Below, piece after piece: positions 1-6,429 of a DNA stretch of 12,620 bases (positions are counted from its first letter, which is position 1; each line of letters starts with the position of its first letter). The position numbers were made by a program, and so were the translations under genes. The DNA is from Verrucomicrobia bacterium 12-59-8 (GTDB taxonomy: Bacteria > Verrucomicrobiota > Verrucomicrobiae > Verrucomicrobiales > Verrucomicrobiaceae). The notes under the pieces are model-generated. The model was not told the DNA's origin. It worked only from the letters and a program-made list of their open reading frames with translations, and ran no database searches. The stretch spans positions 1 to 12,620 of the forward strand of contig NCCR01000115.1 of the NCBI GenBank assembly GCA_002279765.1, written 5' to 3'.

Positions 1-222
1 GAGATCAACACGCCGTTCGGAACCATAGTATTGAAAAAGCAGAAGACGCCTTTGCCCGGAAGATGAACCACCTGCGGTGGATGGATAAATATTGCCAAGA
101 AAATAGCCTTCCACACGTGAATGGCACTCGGTTAAGGGCTGGCTCGGTTTGCTTCCCGGTCTTGTGTTGCCATACCCGGGGTCGCCTTGCTGAGGCTCGG
201 CTGACTCTGGGCTCAATCGACG
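1..222. other. Left-edge stretch with no gene I can support
   Basis: I recognise no gene here. In plus frame 1 a short open frame enters from the left edge and stops at 64-66 (TGA), which could be the tail of an upstream gene, but its 21 residues match nothing I know. On the minus strand a frame from a possible GTG start at 116-114 runs out of the left edge with a hydrophobic beginning (MWKAIFLAIF), which could be a signal peptide or chance. Base composition is more AT-rich than in the genes to the right, which suits intergenic or decayed DNA. Confidence 0.4.
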
Positions 223-375
223 GTGGTCGAAAACAAAGTCCACGTACACGACTTCCACGCCACGCTTCTGCACCTGCTCGGCATGGATCACGAAAAGCTC
301 ACCTATCGCCACGGCGGCCGGGATTACCGGCTCACCGATGTGTTTGGCAATGTGTTGCGGGACATTCTTGCCTGA
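223..375 (+). pseudogene. C-terminal remnant of a DUF1501-family gene
   Basis: From about position 226 the plus strand encodes [19 protein letters not shown], continuing through a [13 protein letters not shown] stretch to a TGA at 373-375. This is the highly conserved C-terminal end of DUF1501 proteins, the secreted sulfatase-like proteins abundant in Planctomycetes and Verrucomicrobia, which are normally several hundred residues long. Only about 50 residues remain. The same frame carries a TGA at 202-204, and nothing upstream resembles the rest of the family, so it appears to be a truncated leftover rather than an active gene. It ends 14 bp before the stop codon of the convergent dsrE2-like gene. 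Recognition of the family is from memory of its conserved tail. Confidence 0.7.
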
Positions 376-389
376 GGCTGCAGGCTTGG

Positions 390-917
390 TCAGGTGAAAA
401 GGATGTGCGTTCCGGCACCGGCGGACTCTTCGTAAAACTGACCCACGGTCAGCACGCCATCCACGCGGTCCATCAGGTCTTCCTTCTTGAGCTTGAACAT
501 GTCCATTGCGAGCTTGCAGGCGTAGATCTTGCCGCCGGAGTCGGAGATGAGTTCGAGGAATTCGCGCACGGGTGGGATGTCGAGCTTTTCCATCTCCTTG
601 TTCATCAGATGCGTTGCAAAGGCGGACACGCCGGGGATGGCGCCCATCACCGTCGGGAAGGGCAGGGTCATCGGCAGGCCGAGCATAGGCATGGCCATGT
701 TCAGCGCGGCATTGCCCACAGTGGAGACTTTCAGATGGTCCAGTGTTTGATTGGCCAGGGCATTCAGACCGAAGAAGGTGAAAAACAGCGAGGCTTCGAT
801 GCCTTCCATGCGGGCACCGTTGGCCATGATCAGCGCGGGGTAGATGCCATCCAGTGAGCCTTTGCTCACGATGATGGACATTTTCTTCACGGGTTGTTTG
901 TCGTCTGGGGTGCTCAT
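390..917 (-). CDS. DsrE2-like (DsrE/DsrF/DrsH family) sulfur-carrier protein
   Basis: The predicted 175-residue protein belongs to the DsrE2 (DrsE_2) branch of the DsrE/F/H fold. Members move sulfane sulfur between carriers such as TusA, rhodanese and TusE/DsrC. Visible family features are the N-terminal strand KKMSIIVSKGSLD (11-23), the SLFFTFFGLN segment (43-52), a hydrophobic middle rich in Met, Pro and Gly (70-97), and the conserved cysteine in KIYACKLAMDMF (Cys134), the likely persulfide site. I chose ATG 915-917; an earlier in-frame ATG at 972-974 would overlap the end of tusE and adds a low-complexity proline stretch. It is the last gene of sqr-tusE-dsrE2, 22 bp after tusE. Hydrophobic character suggests membrane association or oligomer packing. 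The family is clear; its partner proteins here are inferred. Confidence 0.85.
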   Translation of the reverse strand: MSTPDDKQPVKKMSIIVSKGSLDGIYPALIMANGARMEGIEASLFFTFFGLNALANQTLDHLKVSTVGNAALNMAMPMLGLPMTLPFPTVMGAIPGVSAFATHLMNKEMEKLDIPPVREFLELISDSGGKIYACKLAMDMFKLKKEDLMDRVDGVLTVGQFYEESAGAGTHILFT

Positions 918-939
918 GATCGGGGGAAGGGGAGGGGGG

Positions 940-1251
940 TTAAATGCAGCCGACGGGTTTGGGAATGCCAGCAATCTTGGAGGACTTCTTCAACGGGCCA
1001 CCGGGAAACAGATCGTAGAGTTCCTTCGTCGTTACCACGCCGCTTTTTCCCATGCTGCGGATGGTCAGGGAGGCACCCTTCGCCTGCTGCTCGCGCAGGT
1101 AGCGCACCACTTTCATGTGGGCGTCTGTCAGTGCGCCGATGCCTTCCTCCGTGGCGATGGCCGCGCCAATGGCTTCACTCCACTGGGAGGCGTCGGTGAG
1201 GTAGCCCTCTTCGTTCACGTCGATTTCAGTTCCTGCGATGGTCTTTTTCAT
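940..1251 (-). CDS. tusE: TusE/DsrC-family sulfur relay protein (single C-terminal cysteine)
   Basis: The 103-residue length and sequence fit the TusE/DsrC/DsvC family, small cytoplasmic proteins that receive sulfane sulfur on a C-terminal swinging-arm cysteine. The protein has the family start (IAGTEIDVNEEGYL, 5-18), the GIGALTDAHMKVVRYLRE core (37-53), and the arm KIAGIPKPVGCI ending in penultimate Cys102. The second cysteine of true DsrC, 11 residues earlier, is Ser91 here, so it is a one-cysteine TusE-type carrier and not the two-cysteine partner of dissimilatory sulfite reductase. It lies between sqr (22 bp upstream) and the DsrE2-like gene (22 bp downstream), which suggests it accepts sulfur that starts at Sqr. 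Function in tRNA thiolation is less likely, since no TusBCD or MnmA is present. Confidence 0.88.
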   Translation of the reverse strand: MKKTIAGTEIDVNEEGYLTDASQWSEAIGAAIATEEGIGALTDAHMKVVRYLREQQAKGASLTIRSMGKSGVVTTKELYDLFPGGPLKKSSKIAGIPKPVGCI

Positions 1252-1273
1252 GATGGTTGTACGGGTGTGATTT

Positions 1274-2503
1274 TCAAGATTCTACCGGTTTCTTCTTCTG
1301 CCTGCTGATGCCCGGCAGCGGCCAGCCGCGAAGGAGGACGTTCCAGTAGATGTAGCGGAAGGCCAGCTTGCCCAGGTGGTTCATGCGGCTCTCCTCCAGC
1401 AGGCGCAGCGGGCCAAAGGGGAAAGGAAACGGTCCTTCGTGCGGCTCGTAGTCATAGCTGAAGTCGATCAGCAGAGCCTTGCCGTTACCGGACTCGATGA
1501 AGCAGTTCGAATGTCCGTCGAACTCTTCCTTGAGCGGCTTGCCGGCGATGTAGAGCAGAATGTTGTCTGCGAGCGTCTCGCTTTCAAAGTGCGCCACGGA
1601 GCCTGCTTTGGATGCGGGCAGGTTCGTCGCGTCTCCGATGACGAAGACATCTGGATATTCCACGGACTGCAGCGTGTGCTTTTGCGTGGCGATGAAATCC
1701 AGATCATCCCCCAGGGCGGAGCGGCGCACGGTTTCATCCCCCATGTTCGTCGGTGTGGTGACGAGCAGGTCGTAGGGCACCTCGCGGCCATCAAAGCACA
1801 CGAGCTTGTTGTTTTCCTGATCGACCTTCTCGGCCACGAAGTCGGTCACGAGTTCGATGCCTTTGTCGCCGAGCAGATGCCCCAGCTTGTTCGACGCTTT
1901 CGGCTTGGTGAATGCGCCGGACAGCGGTGTGACGAAGGTCAGCGTCACCTTGTCACGGATGCCCTGCTCGCGGAAGAACGTGTCTGCCAGGAAGGTGAAC
2001 TCCAGCGGAGCCACGGGGCACTTGATCGGCATCTCGTTGATGTGTACCACCACGCGCCCGCCGGTGAAGGTCTTGAGTTTCTCGCGCAGCGCCCGTGCGC
2101 CGTCCAGCGTGTAGAAATCATGCACATTCACCCGCCACTTCGGTCCCAGCATGCCTGCCGTCTCCTCCGGTGCCGTGCGGCAGCCGGTGGCGACGATCAG
2201 CAGATCGTATTTGAGCGTGCTCCCGCCTTTGATCGTGACTTCATGATCTTCGGGGATGATTTGATCCACCTCCGCCTGCGTGAAGGTGACGCCTTCCGGA
2301 ATGAAGTCGCCGGTCCGCCGGATGATGTCGCTCTCCTCATACTTGCCGAAGGGCAGGAAGAGCAGCCCCGGCTGGTAGAGATGCTTGTCCGAGCGGTCCA
2401 CCACGGTCATGCGCCAATCGGACACGGGCAGCCGTCTGCGGAGGTTGTTGGCCATGATGGTGCCGGCCGTGCCGCCTCCGAGAATGAGAAGATGCTTGAT
2501 CAT
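1274..2503 (-). CDS. sqr: Sulfide:quinone oxidoreductase (FAD-dependent)
   Basis: This 409-residue flavoprotein oxidises sulfide to sulfane sulfur or polysulfide and reduces membrane quinone. The FAD-binding loop LILGGGTAGT is at 6-15 and the second flavin motif VFVIGDAT at 286-293. Three cysteines occupy positions expected for the Sqr catalytic set: Cys108 (IVATGCRTAPEE), Cys162 (PIKCPVAPLE) and Cys334 (NCFIESGNG). A C-terminal amphipathic, aromatic-rich segment (about 376-398) fits the membrane-anchoring end of Sqr. I chose ATG 2501-2503 because the flavin motif begins at residue 6; an upstream in-frame ATG at 2558-2560 would include the operator. It is the first gene of sqr-tusE-dsrE2 and divergent from thioredoxin. 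Its promoter carries the inverted repeat shared with arsR. TGCRTAPEE resembles the group that includes archaeal Sqr enzymes; the subtype is uncertain. Confidence 0.9.
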   Translation of the reverse strand: MIKHLLILGGGTAGTIMANNLRRRLPVSDWRMTVVDRSDKHLYQPGLLFLPFGKYEESDIIRRTGDFIPEGVTFTQAEVDQIIPEDHEVTIKGGSTLKYDLLIVATGCRTAPEETAGMLGPKWRVNVHDFYTLDGARALREKLKTFTGGRVVVHINEMPIKCPVAPLEFTFLADTFFREQGIRDKVTLTFVTPLSGAFTKPKASNKLGHLLGDKGIELVTDFVAEKVDQENNKLVCFDGREVPYDLLVTTPTNMGDETVRRSALGDDLDFIATQKHTLQSVEYPDVFVIGDATNLPASKAGSVAHFESETLADNILLYIAGKPLKEEFDGHSNCFIESGNGKALLIDFSYDYEPHEGPFPFPFGPLRLLEESRMNHLGKLAFRYIYWNVLLRGWPLPGISRQKKKPVES

Positions 2504-2534
2504 GAAGTGTGGGTAGGTTGAGTTGCTGCAACGT

Positions 2535-2558
2535 CTATATGCGCGTATGCGTATATAC
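2535..2558. promoter_or_regulatory. Probable ArsR operator in the sqr/trxC divergent promoter
   Basis: Positions 2536-2557 form an imperfect inverted repeat (18 of 22 positions symmetric) with outer arms TATAT and ATATA around GCG-rich inner halves. It contains CTATATGCG (2535-2543) and TATGCGTATA (2546-2555), both also found in the promoter of arsR at 12530-12542. It sits 31 bp upstream of the sqr start on one side and 31 bp upstream of the trxC start on the other. A possible plus-strand -10 box, TACAAT, is at 2556-2561. Binding by the ArsR protein is inferred from the shared site. Confidence 0.65.
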
Positions 2559-2589
2559 AATAGTTAATGTCCCCTCAATCTTGTCTTTT

Positions 2590-3048
2590 ATGAGCTCCCA
2601 CCTGACCGCCGATGAGCGCGGCATCATCCTGCCCTGTCCCGCCTGCGGCACCGCCAACCGCATCGTTTACGCCAAAGCCGCCCAGCAAGGCCGCTGCGGG
2701 AACTGCAAAGCTGAACTGCCCCACGTGGCCGAACCCGTCGAGATCACCAGCGCATCCGATTTCGCCGCGCTCATCACGCAGAGCACGCTGCCTGTCGTGG
2801 TGGATTTCTGGGCGCCATGGTGCGGCCCCTGCCAGATGATGGCTCCCGAATTCGCCAAAGCCGCCGCCAAGGCCTCAGGCACGGCCATCCTGGTCAAAGT
2901 GAACACCGACGAGCGGCAGGACATCGCCAGCCAGTTCCGCGTGCAGGGCATCCCCGCTTTCGCGCTGATCAAAAACGGCAAGCTGGTGTCACAAACCTCC
3001 GGCTTTCAGCCGGCGGACCGCCTGCTGGCTTGGATGCGGGCGAGTTGA
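2590..3048 (+). CDS. trxC: Thioredoxin 2 (TrxC type) with N-terminal zinc ribbon
   Basis: The 152-residue protein has an N-terminal zinc ribbon with CPAC (Cys16, Cys19) and CGNC (Cys36, Cys39), then a thioredoxin fold with active site WAPWCGPC (Cys78, Cys81) and cis-proline loop GIPAF (Pro122). This matches thioredoxin 2, a cytoplasmic disulfide reductase. I chose ATG 2590 because the zinc ribbon follows closely and an earlier in-frame ATG (2509) would read through the promoter and operator. No clear Shine-Dalgarno sequence is visible. It is divergent from sqr across a shared operator region, so it is probably induced by the same signal. Thioredoxins can reduce protein and low-molecular-weight persulfides, which would suit a role downstream of Sqr; that role is inference. 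Confidence 0.9.
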   Translation: MSSHLTADERGIILPCPACGTANRIVYAKAAQQGRCGNCKAELPHVAEPVEITSASDFAALITQSTLPVVVDFWAPWCGPCQMMAPEFAKAAAKASGTAILVKVNTDERQDIASQFRVQGIPAFALIKNGKLVSQTSGFQPADRLLAWMRAS

Positions 3049-3054
3049 GCCGGT

Positions 3055-4377
3055 TCATTTCGCCGCTGCGCCTTTCTCCAGCATCAGCTCGGCGATCTTG
3101 CGGAGGTTCGCCTCACCGAGATGGATCATGGGCGGCATCTGGGGCAGTTCGGGGCGTTTTTTGCCGGGCGCTTTGGCCCAGGTGACGATGCCCTCGGGAT
3201 TGCCCGCGTAGAGCTGCGCGATCTCGGTGAGCGGCGGGCCGACGAGCTTCACGTTCGGCGCGTGGCAGGCGGCGCAGTTCATGAAAAGCTGCTCCGCTGT
3301 CTGCTCGGCAGGCGCGGGTGCGGCGGCGAGGTTCTTGTTGAACTCGGCCAGTGCAGCGGCGTAGCGCTCGGTGCGGTCTTTGATCGCCGCTTTGTGCCCG
3401 GCGAGCGCCGCTTCGCGATACACGTGACGTCCGCTTCCCATGCCGAGCACGACGATGGAGAAGAGCGCCACGATGGTCCAGTAACGGCTGCCGATGCGCG
3501 TGTCGTCGCGCTTTAACTCGCCAAACAGCACCCACAGCGTCAGAAGCCCGACTGCGGCACCGGAGAAGATGATGATGTAAACCTGCGTCGTGATGCCGGC
3601 GGCGGGCAGCGTGAAAAGCAGCAGCGGGCCGAGCACGAACTGGCCGAGCGTGACGTAGGCGCAGACCTTGTAAAACAGGCGGCGCAGCTCCGGGCGCGTG
3701 AAGTCAGCGAGGTGCGAGAGGTCGGCGTTTTTACGACCGAACCATCCGGCCAGGAAGAGGCCGGTCATGGCAATGCTGGCGGCCATGAAGTGAAGGTAGC
3801 GCGGCAGCACATTGCCAATTCTCAGGCTGGAGAAGAAGCCCCGCACCTTCTCCCACTCGCTCGGGAAGAGCATGAGGTTCACGTTCGAGAGGAAGATCAG
3901 CGGGATGAAGAAGAACAGCAGCATCGCTGTGATGCCGATGAGCTGATGCAGCGTCTTTTTGCCGCCGCTGGTCCACGTGTCCCAGGTGTATTTGTGCAGG
4001 TAGGTGAGCAGGAAGGCCACGATGACGAGTGGGACGATGAGCAGCCAGGCGTGGCCGGTGAGCGCATTCGCCGAATACCACTGCATGGTGTAAAGCAGGT
4101 TGATGCACAGCAGCGGCCCGATGCCCATCACGACTGCGAGACTTTTGTTAACAGTCACCGTCTGCGCGATTTCATGCGCAAGGGCGTCCCAGCGTTTGTT
4201 TTTCAATCCCATCCATTCAGCGACGACGACGAACACCGATCCGCCGACCATCAAATTGACAAACAGGATGTGAATGAGGAAAAAGACGACGAGGCAGACC
4301 ACGAGCACCCATTCCGGCACGGGTAGCGGCAGTGGAAGATCACGCGGGATGGGGGTGGTGGCGAGGAGGGCATGCAT
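3055..4377 (-). CDS. CydA-like membrane protein with C-terminal cytochrome c domain (second of pair)
   Basis: This 440-residue protein has about eight membrane segments (roughly 23-55, 78-98, 109-129, 143-169, 193-213, 235-258, 264-286, 298-316), then a hydrophilic Ala/Pro linker and a cytochrome c domain with heme motif CAACH (368-372) and a likely Met ligand in LPQMPPM (Met414 or Met417). By hand alignment, IHILFVNLMVGGS fits the first helix of CydA, placing His36 at the position of E. coli His19, and YLHFMAAS places His196 near the b558 ligand His186. The two conserved glutamates of CydA helix 3 (E99, E107) are missing. No quinol-binding Q-loop is evident. It follows the larger paralogue by 10 bp and is last in the regB-regA operon. 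It may be a small subunit analogous to CydA-prime or CydB in cytochrome c-linked bd-type enzymes. Oxygen reduction is not shown. Confidence 0.72.
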   Translation of the reverse strand: MHALLATTPIPRDLPLPLPVPEWVLVVCLVVFFLIHILFVNLMVGGSVFVVVAEWMGLKNKRWDALAHEIAQTVTVNKSLAVVMGIGPLLCINLLYTMQWYSANALTGHAWLLIVPLVIVAFLLTYLHKYTWDTWTSGGKKTLHQLIGITAMLLFFFIPLIFLSNVNLMLFPSEWEKVRGFFSSLRIGNVLPRYLHFMAASIAMTGLFLAGWFGRKNADLSHLADFTRPELRRLFYKVCAYVTLGQFVLGPLLLFTLPAAGITTQVYIIIFSGAAVGLLTLWVLFGELKRDDTRIGSRYWTIVALFSIVVLGMGSGRHVYREAALAGHKAAIKDRTERYAAALAEFNKNLAAAPAPAEQTAEQLFMNCAACHAPNVKLVGPPLTEIAQLYAGNPEGIVTWAKAPGKKRPELPQMPPMIHLGEANLRKIAELMLEKGAAAK

Positions 4378-4387
4378 GGCGAAGAAA

Positions 4388-5842
4388 TCAGCGAGAGGGT
4401 TGGGCGGCAGCCGTCATGGCGGGCTTGGGCGCTTCAGGGGCGATCACAATGCCGACGCTCTGCGCTCCAGGCAGTGTCTGCGGATTGATCCTGAGCTGCT
4501 GGAGGTAGGCGACGAGCGCTCCAGCTTCGGCATCCGTGCCGGGAAAGGGCGGCATGAAGGTGCGGGTCTGATGCATGCCTTTGATGAAGAGCTGCATGCC
4601 TGCGCTGTCCCAGGGCTTGTCCGCGCCATACATGGCGGTGAATTTTTCGATCACGCCATTGAGTCCCGTGGTGCTGTGGCAGCGGGAACAGGCGAGCATG
4701 AAGATGTCCTGGCCGCACTCGGCTTTGTTCGCTTCAGTGATCTGGCGGTGCTTCACATACGTGGCGTGTTTGAGGAGCCCCTCGCTTTGCAGGAAGGCGA
4801 GCTCGTCTTTATGCACGCCGTTTGAATACAGGTATTCGCCGATGACCCAGGGCTTGCGCATGAACTCACGCGCCCGCTCGAAGTGCCCGAGCAGCCAGAT
4901 GCCCATGAAGCTGGGGATGAGCAGCGCCCAGCGCGGGATCATGAAGCTGCTGCCCAGTCCGCCGATGCCGACCACCAGGAAGGCGAGGATCGTCCAGCCG
5001 AGCAGTGTCTGAAACTGCCCATGCCAGCTCATGAACTCCTGCGTGAGCAGCGCCACGGAGCTGTTTGCCTTCATGGTCTCGGGCACGGCGCTCCAATACC
5101 AGGTTCCGAACAAAAAGGTGCCCAGCAGCGAAATCAGCACCACATGCGAGAGGCGATAGACGATCCACTCCCTGAGCCGCTGGGGCTCGGGATCGAGCGC
5201 GCTCTTGGTCTTCGTGAAAAAGAAGCTGGCGAACCACAGGAAGACCGAGCCAGTCATCAAGGCAAAGAAGGTGCGGAAGCCAAGCTGCGGCAGGTACAGC
5301 GGATTGGTCATCGCGTCCCAGAAGGCGCGGGTTTGGTTCCACTGGCCGGGCTTCATCATGAAGCCCAGCACGGCCACGATGAGCGCCATCGTGAGCCAGG
5401 ACATGATGCTCAGCGCCACACCGATCTTGATGTGCTTGCGTTTCTTCTCGTGTGTGTCCGCCTTCTTCCAGGTCAGGAACCACCACATGATCAAGGCCAC
5501 CTCGCTGATGAAAACCAGCCACTCCGTGAACCAACCCCAGAAAAACACGCGCAGCAGTGAACCAATGGCGAATGGCGCGAAGAGCGAGGTGGAAAGCCAG
5601 ATGCCGACGCCGGTCATGGCCCCCACGGTGGTGGTGACGATGAAGACGACGAAGGTGATCCGGTAGGCGAGGTGATCGATGTCCGGCCGGTTGTTTTTGT
5701 GCGCCCACCACTCCATCCAGGTGAGCAGCGGATACGCACCGACGGCGAGCGGATGATTGATCAGCACATGCAGGCTGGCGATGAGGCCGATGATCAGGCG
5801 GCCACCTGCGAGGTGATCGAGATAGTAGGAAGGGAAGTCCAT
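4388..5842 (-). CDS. CydA-like (cytochrome bd family) protein with C-terminal cytochrome c domain (first of pair)
   Basis: The 484-residue protein starts with a CydA-like core of about eight helices and ends in a cytochrome c domain with CSRCH (385-389) and likely Met ligand in TFMPPFPG (Met430). His25 in SLHVLINH aligns with CydA His19; TEWLVFISE supplies Glu107 and Glu114, resembling the helix-3 glutamates E99 and E107. By hand alignment the b558 ligands appear missing: His186 corresponds to Arg190, and Met393 to a leucine near 280. The Q-loop region is short, which argues against quinol as direct donor and for electrons arriving through heme c. Eight helices would put the C-terminal heme domain in the periplasm. 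I chose ATG 5840-5842 because upstream sequence in the same frame is regA antisense-like and basic. It matches the cytochrome c-linked groups of the bd superfamily. Catalytic activity is uncertain. Confidence 0.75.
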   Translation of the reverse strand: MDFPSYYLDHLAGGRLIIGLIASLHVLINHPLAVGAYPLLTWMEWWAHKNNRPDIDHLAYRITFVVFIVTTTVGAMTGVGIWLSTSLFAPFAIGSLLRVFFWGWFTEWLVFISEVALIMWWFLTWKKADTHEKKRKHIKIGVALSIMSWLTMALIVAVLGFMMKPGQWNQTRAFWDAMTNPLYLPQLGFRTFFALMTGSVFLWFASFFFTKTKSALDPEPQRLREWIVYRLSHVVLISLLGTFLFGTWYWSAVPETMKANSSVALLTQEFMSWHGQFQTLLGWTILAFLVVGIGGLGSSFMIPRWALLIPSFMGIWLLGHFERAREFMRKPWVIGEYLYSNGVHKDELAFLQSEGLLKHATYVKHRQITEANKAECGQDIFMLACSRCHSTTGLNGVIEKFTAMYGADKPWDSAGMQLFIKGMHQTRTFMPPFPGTDAEAGALVAYLQQLRINPQTLPGAQSVGIVIAPEAPKPAMTAAAQPSR

Positions 5843-5867
5843 GACGCGGGCATGCTCGACCCGCGTC
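5843..5867 (-). promoter_or_regulatory. Hairpin directly before the CydA-like start codon
   Basis: A perfect 8-bp inverted repeat, GACGCGGG and CCCGCGTC, with a 9-nt loop abuts the ATG of the first CydA-like gene, where a ribosome binding site would lie. In mRNA it would form a GC-rich stem. It may reduce translation initiation or set the ratio between regBA and the membrane genes. No T-run follows, so it is not an obvious terminator. Confidence 0.5.
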
Positions 5868-5904
5868 CGGTTTTGAAAATGTGGCAAGATGCCGCAGCCG
5901 TCGA

Positions 5905-6429
5905 TCACTCCTCCGGCGGCATCTTCGCGAGCTTGCGCTGCAGCGTGCGGCGGTCGATGCCGAGGGCTTCGGCGGTGTGGGAGATGTTTCCACCGTGCTC
6001 GTGCAGCACTCGCTGAATGTGCTCCCACTCCAGGCGGGCGAGACTTGGCAGTTCGGAGACGGCAGGGCGCGGCGAGGCGCTCGAGAGGCCTTTGAGCGCC
6101 GCGAGCACTTGATCAGCGCTGGCGGGCTTCAGCAGATAGTCGTGCGCGCCAAGCCGCACTGCTTCCAAGGCGCTGGGGATGCTGCCATAACCGGTGAGGA
6201 TGATCAGCCGCGCCTGCGGCTGGTGACGCAGCAGTTCCGGGATCAACAGCATGCCGTCCACCGCGCCCAGACGCATGTCCAGCACGATGCCGTCGATGTG
6301 TTCCTTCTCAGCCAGTCCCAGCGCCTCGTGTTTGGCCGCAGCCTGCAGCACCTCGCAACCGCGCCGCTTCAGCGCCAAGGCCAGCGTGGTGCGGAAGCCT
6401 TCGTCGTCTTCTATGAGGAGCACGTTCAT
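5905..6429 (-). CDS. regA: RegA/PrrA/ActR-type redox response regulator
   Basis: The 174-residue protein has a receiver domain (1-118) with acidic pocket IEDDE (6-10), phospho-acceptor Asp51 (GIVLDMRLG), Thr79 and Lys101 (LLKP). A short linker leads to a Fis-type helix-turn-helix at about 133-174 with ISHTAEALGIDRRTLQRKL. This size, with no ATPase domain, and the RRTLQRKLAK end are the signature of RegA/PrrA/ActR, global redox regulators of respiration, carbon and nitrogen genes in proteobacteria. The start codon follows the regB stop codon with no gap, so the two are co-translated. The next gene begins 62 bp downstream. The likely targets are the two cytochrome genes below it and the divergent cytochrome c gene, whose upstream region has a matching inverted repeat. 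Function by homology; targets inferred. Confidence 0.9.
   Translation of the reverse strand: MNVLLIEDDEGFRTTLALALKRRGCEVLQAAAKHEALGLAEKEHIDGIVLDMRLGAVDGMLLIPELLRHQPQARLIILTGYGSIPSALEAVRLGAHDYLLKPASADQVLAALKGLSSASPRPAVSELPSLARLEWEHIQRVLHEHGGNISHTAEALGIDRRTLQRKLAKMPPEE

Noticed and set aside
1..116. Minus-strand open frame leaving the left edge with a hydrophobic start
   Set aside because: Only about 38 codons from a GTG are visible, with no recognisable homology; noted under the edge stretch but not called as a gene.
63..857. Long plus-strand open frame of 264 codons at the left end
   Set aside because: It runs antisense to the well-supported DsrE2-like gene and crosses the DUF1501 remnant in the wrong frame; its composition (His, Gln, Gly, Arg runs) is typical of a GC-rich shadow.
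940..1251. Two-cysteine DsrC partner of dissimilatory sulfite reductase
   Set aside because: The second cysteine position is Ser91 and no dsrAB, dsrMKJOP or tusBCD genes are present.
1376..2521. 381-codon plus-strand open frame opposite sqr
   Set aside because: Sqr on the minus strand has flavin motifs and catalytic cysteines; the opposite frame shows no domain and is explained by GC-rich codon bias.
3049..3054. Intrinsic terminator between the convergent trxC and CydA-like genes
   Set aside because: The 6-bp gap and nearby short GGCGA/TCGCC repeat lack a strong stem or T-run.
4866..5993. 375-codon minus-strand frame overlapping the first CydA-like gene
   Set aside because: It is another frame of the same DNA, rich in Arg, His and Pro with no motif, while the chosen frame has membrane helices and a heme c motif.
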